This document shows positions 45,089-52,471 of a stretch of 62,076 bases of DNA, piece by piece. Where the stretch lies: assembly GCA_041695045.1 (NCBI GenBank), contig JBGFRR010000008.1, forward strand, positions 1 to 62,076. The letters are read 5' to 3'. The notes under the pieces are model-generated. The model ran no database searches and was not told the origin of the DNA. It worked only from the letters and a program-made list of their open reading frames with translations. Each line of letters starts with the position of its first letter. Positions within the stretch are counted from its first letter, which is position 1. The position numbers were made by a program, and so were the translations under genes. The stretch comes from JBGFRR01 sp041695045. Its GTDB lineage: Bacteria > Bacteroidota > Ignavibacteria > UBA10030.

Positions 45089-46599
45089 TGTTCAAGCTTG
45101 AGAAACTGAAAGAACCGAATATTCTCTTCAAGTACAATCAACCGATGGAAGATCCACGCGATGGACTTACTCTGTTTGGTCCTCTTGATGAGGGGGATCC
45201 CTTTGGAATTAGGACAGGGGTTATTGGCACGAAAGGAGGAATCCGCAAATTCAAAAGTTGGCTTTCGAAGGTTCACCACCCGATTATTCATGAAAAACAT
45301 CTTCATTCTCGTCCGTTTTTTCCCGGTTTTAAGGCTGCTTTTCAGTGTCAGTGGTCCTGCAAGAACATCCCCGAGATAATTCTAGATGAGAAGGATATTT
45401 ACAGCCATCTTTATCATCAAGATCAACATTATAGAGTGTACAATGTGGTGACGCTCTATGCCGAACCTATTATTCAATACAAAATGAAGGAGGATACTTC
45501 TGTTGATGTTTGGTTTGTGATCGTTCCCGATCAAGTTCACACATACTGCAGGCCAAACTCGTCCGTTCCAACCGAACTAATAACAGAGAGACGGCACCTT
45601 ACAGAAAGCTCCGCAAAGGAGTTTGTCAGAGAGCCATCGATCTTCGAAGAAATTAACCGAGAAGTTGAGCCGTATCGCTTTGAGGTCGACTTCCGTGAAC
45701 AACTGAAAGCGAGACTTCTGCAATATCAGATCGCCACCCAAGTTATCCGAGAAAGCACAGTAGCGCCGAATGAGCATTTGAATAATCTTGGACGTCCGAT
45801 TAGAAAGCTAGACGTCCAGCTTTCACAAATTGCTTGGACGCTTTCGACCGCTGCCTTCTACAAGTCAGGGGGAAGGCCATGGAAGCTGGCAGAAATTCGC
45901 AAGGGAGTATGCTACGTTGGCCTTGCATTCAAGATTGACTCGAAGTCTAAAATTGAAGGGAATGCGTGTTGTGCTGCTCAGATGTTTTTGGATTCAGGCG
46001 ACGGAATTGTATTCAAGGGAGCCGCTGGCCCATGGTATAGTCCGAAGAAGGGTGAGTTTCATCTTTCTGAGCAACGTGCTTACGAATTGATGTCTCTCGC
46101 ATTGGACTCTTACAAGAGCCAGCACAACGGCAACCTTCCAGGAGAACTCTTCATTCATGCAAAACACAGATTCGAATGGAAAGAATGGAGCGGGTTTCGA
46201 CGCGCTGCAGGTGATAAAGTCAAACTCGTTGGCGTCACGATTAAACCAGCACCAGCATTGAAACTTTATCGCTCAGATGAATGGCCAATCTTAAGGGGAC
46301 TGGCATATATCCAAGACGACAAGTCCGCGTATTTGTGGACGAAAGGATTCGTGCCAAGGTTGAGAACCTCAATTGCTTTAGAAGTTCCTAACCCACTTTA
46401 CGTAGAGGTTTGTCGAGGTGAAGAGGACATAAAGGTTGTCCTTCAGGATATTATGGCGCTGACGAAGTTGAACTACAATAGTTGTATTTACGCTGATGGG
46501 TTGCCCGTGACACTGAGATTCGCGGACTCAGTCGGTGAGATACTTATAGCGGCACCTCTCACAGGGCTTCCGCCATTGTCATTCAAATATTATATCTGA
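45088..46599 (+). CDS. Short prokaryotic Argonaute (MID-PIWI)
   Basis: A 503-residue Argonaute, the usual length for short pAgos. Residues about 150-260 are MID-like (QLKARLLQYQIATQVIRE) and the PIWI domain follows (RKGVCYVGLAFKID, then GELFIHAKHRF, VKLVGVTIKPAPALKLYR, LRFADSVGEILIAAPLTGLP). The first PIWI Asp is not where catalytic pAgos have it (GLAFK), so it is predicted not to cut, as in other short pAgos. The TAATG overlap with TIR-APAZ indicates coupled translation of a complex. Confidence 0.9.
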   Translation: MFKLEKLKEPNILFKYNQPMEDPRDGLTLFGPLDEGDPFGIRTGVIGTKGGIRKFKSWLSKVHHPIIHEKHLHSRPFFPGFKAAFQCQWSCKNIPEIILDEKDIYSHLYHQDQHYRVYNVVTLYAEPIIQYKMKEDTSVDVWFVIVPDQVHTYCRPNSSVPTELITERRHLTESSAKEFVREPSIFEEINREVEPYRFEVDFREQLKARLLQYQIATQVIRESTVAPNEHLNNLGRPIRKLDVQLSQIAWTLSTAAFYKSGGRPWKLAEIRKGVCYVGLAFKIDSKSKIEGNACCAAQMFLDSGDGIVFKGAAGPWYSPKKGEFHLSEQRAYELMSLALDSYKSQHNGNLPGELFIHAKHRFEWKEWSGFRRAAGDKVKLVGVTIKPAPALKLYRSDEWPILRGLAYIQDDKSAYLWTKGFVPRLRTSIALEVPNPLYVEVCRGEEDIKVVLQDIMALTKLNYNSCIYADGLPVTLRFADSVGEILIAAPLTGLPPLSFKYYI

Positions 46600-46604
46600 C
46601 CTCG

Positions 46605-48077
46605 TTGAGTACTTCAATTTCAAATAATTCTCTTCCTCAAGGCTGGACTAGAGCACTACTCGGTGATGCAACACAAATCATAATGGGCCAATCGCCACCT
46701 TCATCAAGCTACAACTCACACGGAGAGGGATTACCATTTTTCCAAGGTAAAGCTGAATTTGCTGACCTGCATCCAGTAGCAGAAAAATGGTGCAGTGCTC
46801 CGAAGAGAATTGCCCAACCAAATGACATCCTTATTTCTGTTCGAGCGCCCGTCGGTGCCACGAATATCGCAGATCAACAATGTTGTATTGGTAGAGGATT
46901 GGCTGCTATTCGATACCACCCGAATCCAAAGTTTGTGTTCTTTTATCTCAGGCTGATAGCGAAACAGCTTGACGAAAAAGGAACTGGCACAACTTTCAAA
47001 GCGATTTCTGGTGACATACTTAGAAATGAGGCTATTAACCTCCCACCCCTTCCCGAGCAGCGGGCGATTGTGGCAAAGGTCGAGCAGCTCTTCAGCGACT
47101 TAGACAACGGCATCGCCAATCTGAAGAAAGCGCAGGAGCAGCTCAAGACCTACCGCCAGGCCGTGCTCAAGTGGGCGTTTGAAGGCAAGCTGACGGAAGA
47201 GTGGAGAACAAGTAAAAATGAAAAAGGAAAAATTAAAAACGGAGAAGCGGCGAAGGAATTATTAGAGCGCATTCGTGCGGAGCGGGAAGAGCATGCAAAG
47301 GCAACTGGAAAGAAGCTCAAGCCCGTCAAACCGCTGACCGACAAAGAACTCGCCGAACTGCCGGAGATACCCGAAGGGTGGGCGTGGGTGAGGCTGGATG
47401 AGATCACAGAAAACCACGATGGGAAACGCGTTCCGGTAAAAAGGACTGATCGAGATCAGATGGAGGGCAGATACCCGTACTATGGAGCATCGGGAATCAT
47501 AGACTATGTCAATGACTATCTGTTCGATGGAGAATACCTATTAATTGCTGAGGACGGCGCAAATCTTCTTGCTAGGTCAACACCAATTGCTTTCCAAGCG
47601 CGGGGAAGGTTTTGGGTGAACAATCATGCACATGTTGTTACAACTTCGGGTAGTATCCCCTTTTCTTATCTTGAACATTATCTGAATTCAATTGACATCT
47701 CACGATACGTTACGGGCACTGCGCAGCCCAAACTCACTCAAAACTTTCTGAACAAAATTCCAGTTCCGGTGGCATTATTGGCAGAGCAACAAGCCATCGT
47801 CCAGGAGATCGAAACTCGTTTCTCCGTCTGCGACAACATCGAAGCCAACATCAAGGACGCGCTTGAAAAATCGGAAGCCCTGCGCCAGAGCATCCTGAAG
47901 AAAGCGTTTGAAGGGAAACTGCTTTCCGCCGAGGAGTTAGAAGCTGTCCGCCGCTCGCCCGATTGGGAGCCGGCGGAGAAGCTGTTAGAGAGGATACGAG
48001 CGGAAAGGGAGGAGAAGGAGAAGGCGGAGGAAAAGAAGAAGGAGAAAGAAAAGAAAAAGAAGAAACACAAGGACTGA
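46605..48077 (+). CDS. hsdS: Type I restriction enzyme, S (specificity) subunit
   Basis: HsdS selects the bipartite target site. The 490-residue protein has two target-recognition domains (SLPQGWTRALLGDATQI and EIPEGWAWVRLDEITENHDG) each followed by the conserved helix (PEQRAIVAKVEQLFSDLD and EQQAIVQEIETRFSVCDNIE) ending AFEGKL. The C-terminus is a long Lys/Glu tract. The start is a TTG 5 nt after the Argonaute stop codon, so hsdS seems translationally tied to the SPARTA genes. Its partners hsdR and hsdM are at the two ends of the operon. Confidence 0.94.
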   Translation: MSTSISNNSLPQGWTRALLGDATQIIMGQSPPSSSYNSHGEGLPFFQGKAEFADLHPVAEKWCSAPKRIAQPNDILISVRAPVGATNIADQQCCIGRGLAAIRYHPNPKFVFFYLRLIAKQLDEKGTGTTFKAISGDILRNEAINLPPLPEQRAIVAKVEQLFSDLDNGIANLKKAQEQLKTYRQAVLKWAFEGKLTEEWRTSKNEKGKIKNGEAAKELLERIRAEREEHAKATGKKLKPVKPLTDKELAELPEIPEGWAWVRLDEITENHDGKRVPVKRTDRDQMEGRYPYYGASGIIDYVNDYLFDGEYLLIAEDGANLLARSTPIAFQARGRFWVNNHAHVVTTSGSIPFSYLEHYLNSIDISRYVTGTAQPKLTQNFLNKIPVPVALLAEQQAIVQEIETRFSVCDNIEANIKDALEKSEALRQSILKKAFEGKLLSAEELEAVRRSPDWEPAEKLLERIRAEREEKEKAEEKKKEKEKKKKKHKD

Positions 48078-48078
48078 G

Positions 48079-49584
48079 ATGTCAAAAGGACGCAACAAGA
48101 AATACAGCCCACGAGAGTTGATGGAGCTCGCCGTTGCTGAGGGTGAACGATCTCTCCCAGAGCACAACGACAAAGAAGACCCATTTGTCGGAGCGATTGT
48201 TGCCACAAAGGAGGGAGAGATACTCGCCAGGGCGTACCGTGGCGAACTTCGCGAAGGTGAACATTGTGAATTCACGCTTCTAGAGCGGAAGCTCAGAGAT
48301 CAGAGTCTACGTGATTGTGTTCTCTACGTGACGTTAGAACCTTGCACTGATGAGGTGAGAAGTGGGTCTAGGGGAAAACGAGGTTGTGCGACACATATCG
48401 TACGAGCCCGCATCGGAGAGGTCTACATTGGGATTGAAGATCCTAACCCCAAGATTGCCAATCAAGGCTTTCGATACCTTATTGCCAATCGAGTTATTGT
48501 TCACCCCTTCGATGCTGACCTGCAGGAGAGGATAAGACAGAGGAATGCAAAATTCATCAGAGAAAAAGAAGAAGAGGTAAAAGCAGTTCAATTAACAGAG
48601 GAGGTAAAGATAGAAGAGAAGAGTCTTCTCGAGCAGGTAGCAGCTGGTGCGTCAATCGCGAGTCTATCGGAAGAGCTACTGCAAAAGTTTGTCAAGTTAT
48701 CGGGCTTGCCGTATGCATACCCATCGATGGGATTTAACGAGTGGGGGGCTGATTTCGGCTTGCTTGAAAAGGATGAGAGAACAGGAAACTACAAGCCAAC
48801 TGGTTTGGGTATGATGTTGTTCGGTACACAACCCTCAATTTCATACCCACACGTTGTTTTCAAGATCGAGGTTAGCTATGGCAAAGGAGAACCAGAGATT
48901 CGTGACATTTCAGTCCCCCTTGTGTCTCAATGGCCAGAGATCTTTGATTACCTCACAGGCAAGGCGCTTAAGCTTACTATTGACCGATCGGGCAAAGAGC
49001 GAAAAGAAGTTGCTGATTTTCCTATCGATGTAATTCGCGAGGCGGTCGTCAATGCAATCATACATCGTGACTACAGTATAGAAGGTGCAACGAACTATCT
49101 TTATATTGACCCTGAAAAGATTGTCGTTCGAAGTCCAGGAAATGTTGCTCCTCCACTCACGCTAGAAGATTTGAAAGAGTTCAAAGCTCCACCGCATAGC
49201 CGTAATCCCAAAATCATGTACGTTTTCAATCAGATGAGGCTTGTGGAATTTCGGGGGATCGGAATGCGAAAAATGAAAGAACTGCCCTCCCTCGGGTTCC
49301 CATTGCCGACATTTGAGTTCCAGGCAGGGAATCTCGTTGTGACTTTTGCAAGGACTCGAACGATAATTAGGAAGAAAGCAGGTAAAAGGGAAATGTCGGA
49401 ACAAGAATACAAGGAATTGTTGTACATACAAGCTCATGAATCCGTTACTCGGGCGCAGTTTGGGAAGGAGTTCAATCTTCCACCTAAGACTGCGCAGAAC
49501 CACCTCAGCCGGCTGATTGATTTAGGGGTTGTTGGCTCAAAGGGAAGAGGTAGGGCCATAAGATATTATCATAAGAAGAGTTAG
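48079..49584 (+). CDS. RibD-like deaminase – HATPase_c_4 – winged-helix fusion protein
   Basis: A 501-residue protein of unusual build. Residues 1-150 are a zinc-dependent deaminase of RibD type: H62-C-E64 (EHCEFTLLERKL), LYVTLEPCT with Cys89, a 13-residue insert and Cys103, then EDPNPKIANQGFRYL. Residues about 190-425 match the HATPase_c_4 part of AlbA_2 proteins (VIREAVVNAIIHRDYSIEGA, RSPGNVAPP, FRGIGMRKMKEL). The last 80 residues are a winged helix (SVTRAQFGKEFNLPPKTAQN). It takes the place normally held by AlbA_2. It starts 1 nt after hsdS stops. No riboflavin genes adjoin, so riboflavin synthesis is unlikely; a nucleotide- or nucleic-acid-directed defence role is inferred. Confidence 0.8.
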   Translation: MSKGRNKKYSPRELMELAVAEGERSLPEHNDKEDPFVGAIVATKEGEILARAYRGELREGEHCEFTLLERKLRDQSLRDCVLYVTLEPCTDEVRSGSRGKRGCATHIVRARIGEVYIGIEDPNPKIANQGFRYLIANRVIVHPFDADLQERIRQRNAKFIREKEEEVKAVQLTEEVKIEEKSLLEQVAAGASIASLSEELLQKFVKLSGLPYAYPSMGFNEWGADFGLLEKDERTGNYKPTGLGMMLFGTQPSISYPHVVFKIEVSYGKGEPEIRDISVPLVSQWPEIFDYLTGKALKLTIDRSGKERKEVADFPIDVIREAVVNAIIHRDYSIEGATNYLYIDPEKIVVRSPGNVAPPLTLEDLKEFKAPPHSRNPKIMYVFNQMRLVEFRGIGMRKMKELPSLGFPLPTFEFQAGNLVVTFARTRTIIRKKAGKREMSEQEYKELLYIQAHESVTRAQFGKEFNLPPKTAQNHLSRLIDLGVVGSKGRGRAIRYYHKKS

Positions 49585-49608
49585 CTTGGTTATTAGTAAT
49601 AGAATGCA

Positions 49609-49831
49609 AATCGCGCTAACTTTCGCGCCAAGATAGCGCGAATCAAGTTCTTATGTTGCAAGTGTTCATGAATCGCGCCAGAAATCGAGCCAAGATAGCG
49701 CGAATTGACCGAAAATTATTTTCGAGAGAAATCAATCGGGCAATAATACAGGCAGAAGTTGCCCGTATTCTGTTGTCAAAATTAAAATAGAGGCGATCCG
49801 GGCAACAATGCGGGCAAAAGCCGCCCGAATT
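49609..49831. repeat. Four 36-37-bp dyad repeats at a 61-63-bp period
   Basis: Units at 49609-49644, 49671-49706, 49734-49769 and 49795-49831 share a layout AATCGCGC...AA...GCGCGAAT or AATCGGGCAA...GCCCGTATT. Each is an imperfect inverted repeat, and the spacers are 25-27 nt of unrelated AT-rich sequence. Units 1 and 2 share the block CCAAGATAGCGCGAAT. The array lies between the deaminase fusion and hsdM and is not in a coding frame. Repeat divergence and lack of cas genes argue against a CRISPR array. Confidence 0.75.
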
Positions 49832-49923
49832 GAGGTTAGGTTCGAATCCCCGCTCCTGAAGGACTACAATCGTGGGTTTCAATTCCACCGTCAATCAAAG
49901 TTGCAGACATAGAGATTCAAGAC

Positions 49924-50045
49924 GACGATGACCACGACTACCACCACAACAACGACGACGACCACCAGAGCAGCCGGCACCACCATCATCGTCGTCGGTA
50001 TCACCATCATGACCATGATGACGATTATCATCATGGACATTGTAA
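49924..50045. repeat. Trinucleotide-like low-complexity stretch before hsdM
   Basis: Runs of GAC, CAC, ACC and ATC triplets fill this interval immediately upstream of, and within 25 nt of, the hsdM start codon. No protein is proposed; the plus frame would read as a threonine run. The rest of 49832-49923 holds nothing I recognise. Confidence 0.6.
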
Positions 50046-50069
50046 CACTCAATAACGAGAAAACATTGC

Positions 50070-51569
50070 ATGGATACCAACAGCACCAGCATCATCTCGA
50101 AGGTTTGGAGTTTTTGCAACGTTCTGAGAGATGACGGCGTCAGCTACGGCGACTATCTTGAGCAGCTCACGTACCTTATCTTTCTCAAGATGGCAGACGA
50201 ATACTCAAAACCGCCTCACCGTCGGCAAATTGCGATCCCAAAAGAATACAACTGGCAGACCTTAAGGTCCAAACGTGGTGCCGAACTTGAGTCGCACTAC
50301 AATAGTACACTACGAGAACTCGGCAAGGCAAAGGGGATACTCGGCCAGATATTTTTGAAATCGCAGAACAAGATTCAGAATCCAGCAATGCTCCTCAAGG
50401 TTGTCGAGATGATTGACAATGAGGAATGGAGCACGATGGGTGCCAACATCAAGGGAGAGATTTATGAAGGTCTACTGGAAAAGAACGCAGAGGATACGAA
50501 AAGCGGGGCCGGACAATATTTTACACCACGAGCGCTCATCAAAGCGATGGTCGAGTGCGTGCGCCCTGAGCCGATGAAGACGATATGCGACCCCGCCTGC
50601 GGTACCGGCGGATTTATTCTGGCGGCCTATGACTACATTGCAACTCATTACAAGCTCAATCCCGCAGAAAAGAAATTTCTCAAGCTCAAGACTTTTGCGG
50701 GGAATGAGATCGTCACCAGCACCCGCCGGTTATGTCTCATGAACATGTTCCTTCACAATATCGGTGAGATCGACGGAGAGACTTTCATCTCATCCACTGA
50801 CGCGCTCATTGCACACCCCGGCGAACGATACGATTATGTGTTTGCCAATCCACCATTTGGCAAGAAGAGCAGCATGACGTTTACGAATGAAGAAGGCGAG
50901 CAGGAAAAAGAAGACCTGGTGTACAACCGTCAGGATTTCTGGGCAACAACATCGAACAAGCAGCTTAATTTTGTCCAGCATATCCACACGCTGCTGAAAA
51001 CGGACGGACGCGCTGCCGTCGTTGTCCCCGATAATGTTCTGTTTGAAGGAGGCGCTGGCGAGACAGTTCGGAAGAAACTTCTGGAAAGTACCGAGCTTCA
51101 CACAATCCTCCGCCTGCCGACGGGCATTTTCTATAAGCCCGGCGTCAAAGCCAACGTGATCTTTTTTGACGCCAGACCCGCTTCGAAAGACCCCTGGACG
51201 AAGGAAGTCTGGATATACGACTATCGGACGAACATTCATCACACTTTGAAAAAGAACACGATGAAGTTCGAGGACTTGAGTGAATTCATTCATTGCTACA
51301 ACCCCGACAACCGCCACAAGCGAAAGGTAACGTGGTCGGAGAAGAACCCCGAAGGGCGTTGGCGGAAATTCAGCTACGATGAGATTCTCGCACGCGATAA
51401 GACAAACCTCGACATCTTCTGGCTAAAGGACAAGAGCTTAGCCGATCTCGACAATCTGCCGGACCCAGATGTCTTAGCAGATGAGATTATCGAGAATCTC
51501 TCGGCCGGGCTAGAGAGCTTCAAAGAAATTATGGCAACGATTAACGGCGGAAACAATCCGAAGGAATAA
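50070..51569 (+). CDS. hsdM: Type I restriction enzyme, M (methyltransferase) subunit
   Basis: HsdM is the adenine-N6 methyltransferase of the type I complex. The 499-residue protein has an N-terminal helical HsdM_N domain (DGVSYGDYLEQLTYLIFLKM), AGQYFTPRALIKAMVE, the SAM-binding motif DPACGTGGFI (174-183) and the catalytic NPPF (260-263). It is separated from the rest of the operon by 485 nt of repeats, so it may have its own promoter, which would keep methylation independent of hsdR expression. Confidence 0.96.
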   Translation: MDTNSTSIISKVWSFCNVLRDDGVSYGDYLEQLTYLIFLKMADEYSKPPHRRQIAIPKEYNWQTLRSKRGAELESHYNSTLRELGKAKGILGQIFLKSQNKIQNPAMLLKVVEMIDNEEWSTMGANIKGEIYEGLLEKNAEDTKSGAGQYFTPRALIKAMVECVRPEPMKTICDPACGTGGFILAAYDYIATHYKLNPAEKKFLKLKTFAGNEIVTSTRRLCLMNMFLHNIGEIDGETFISSTDALIAHPGERYDYVFANPPFGKKSSMTFTNEEGEQEKEDLVYNRQDFWATTSNKQLNFVQHIHTLLKTDGRAAVVVPDNVLFEGGAGETVRKKLLESTELHTILRLPTGIFYKPGVKANVIFFDARPASKDPWTKEVWIYDYRTNIHHTLKKNTMKFEDLSEFIHCYNPDNRHKRKVTWSEKNPEGRWRKFSYDEILARDKTNLDIFWLKDKSLADLDNLPDPDVLADEIIENLSAGLESFKEIMATINGGNNPKE

Positions 51570-51571
51570 TC

Positions 51572-52072
51572 ATGACTCTCAACGACATCCGAACTCTCTT
51601 TGCCTTCGACCAATGGGCAACGGACAGGATTCTCGACATCGTCGCTACGGTGCCTGAAGATCAGTACGTCAAAAACATGAACTCCAGCCACGGCGGAATT
51701 CGGGGCACGCTCGTCCATTACTACGGCGCGGAGTGGATCTGGTTGGAGCGATGGAAAGGGACAAGTCCGACGACGCTCATCAAAGAAGACGATATCCCCA
51801 CCTTTCTTCAACTCAGAGAGAAATGGACTAGCCTCTGGCAGGAACTCAACCAGTTCGTCCACTCGCTTACAGAGGAAAAACTCCTATCGTCGCTCACCTA
51901 CAAAGACCTCAAAGGCAATCAGTATACACAGCCGCTCTGGCAGCAGATGCAGCATCTCATCAATCACTCGACCTATCATCGCGGTCAGGTTGTCACGATG
52001 CTGCGCCAGGTCGGGGTGAAACCCGTGAACACCGACCTCATCACGTATTACCGGCTCAACAACACGGCATGA
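51572..52072 (+). CDS. DinB/YfiT-family putative metalloenzyme
   Basis: A 166-residue four-helix protein of the DinB superfamily. The three predicted metal-binding His are in GTLVHYYGAEWIW and LINHSTYHRGQVVTMLRQVG. Several relatives are thiol-dependent S-transferases, but the substrate here is unknown. It follows hsdM by 2 nt, so it is probably co-transcribed with the restriction operon, though no functional link is evident. Confidence 0.92.
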   Translation: MTLNDIRTLFAFDQWATDRILDIVATVPEDQYVKNMNSSHGGIRGTLVHYYGAEWIWLERWKGTSPTTLIKEDDIPTFLQLREKWTSLWQELNQFVHSLTEEKLLSSLTYKDLKGNQYTQPLWQQMQHLINHSTYHRGQVVTMLRQVGVKPVNTDLITYYRLNNTA

Positions 52073-52471
52073 CATCTTACACCCCCCTTCTTCTCGCCAA
52101 GCATCGTCTCAATCATCTCAGGCCGTTGCGTGTGAACAACGACTTCTTCACACGTCGCTTTGCTGCAGGCTGTTCGATGACACACTACAACGCAACATGT
52201 TGTCGGCACGGAGTTATGGTTGGACCTGAGGAACGCGACTGCATCCTTACGCACACGGCCATTGTCTAACACATACGGTACGGCCGTCGTCGCCGAACCG
52301 GAACGTTGAGCCATATGTGCGTCTCCGTCGTTGCCTTCCTCATGCGGGTGTAACGGACGCCGGCGCCTTCCTTCTCGCTCGTATGATTGCATCTCTTGGC
52401 ATTTCACAGTATGTTGAAAACATCCACGGATCCTTCCTTCTGCCAACGCGTGCATCTCGGGGGAACGTTCT
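52073..52471. other. Intergenic stretch, nothing recognised
   Basis: Short open frames exist on both strands but none has a recognisable product or a good ribosome site. I see no hairpin with a T-tract. The region presumably holds the promoter of the cyclase gene, which I could not identify. Confidence 0.4.

Noticed and set aside
48079..48540. A riboflavin biosynthesis gene (ribD), from the RibD-like deaminase sequence
   Set aside because: The reductase half of RibD is absent and is replaced by HATPase_c_4 and winged-helix domains, and no other rib genes are nearby.
49609..49831. CRISPR array, because equal-length repeats alternate with 25-27-nt spacers
   Set aside because: The repeats differ strongly from each other, are full-length dyads, number only four, and no cas gene is present.
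49832..49900. tRNA gene or tRNA-end attachment site suggested by GGTTCGAATCCCCGCTCC
   Set aside because: The T-stem does not pair beyond two bases (TTAGG against CCCCG), and no anticodon arm or acceptor partner exists upstream.
52069..52455. Small ORFs on both strands before the cyclase gene
   Set aside because: Neither has a start signal or recognisable sequence; Cys/His-rich translations appear to be chance.
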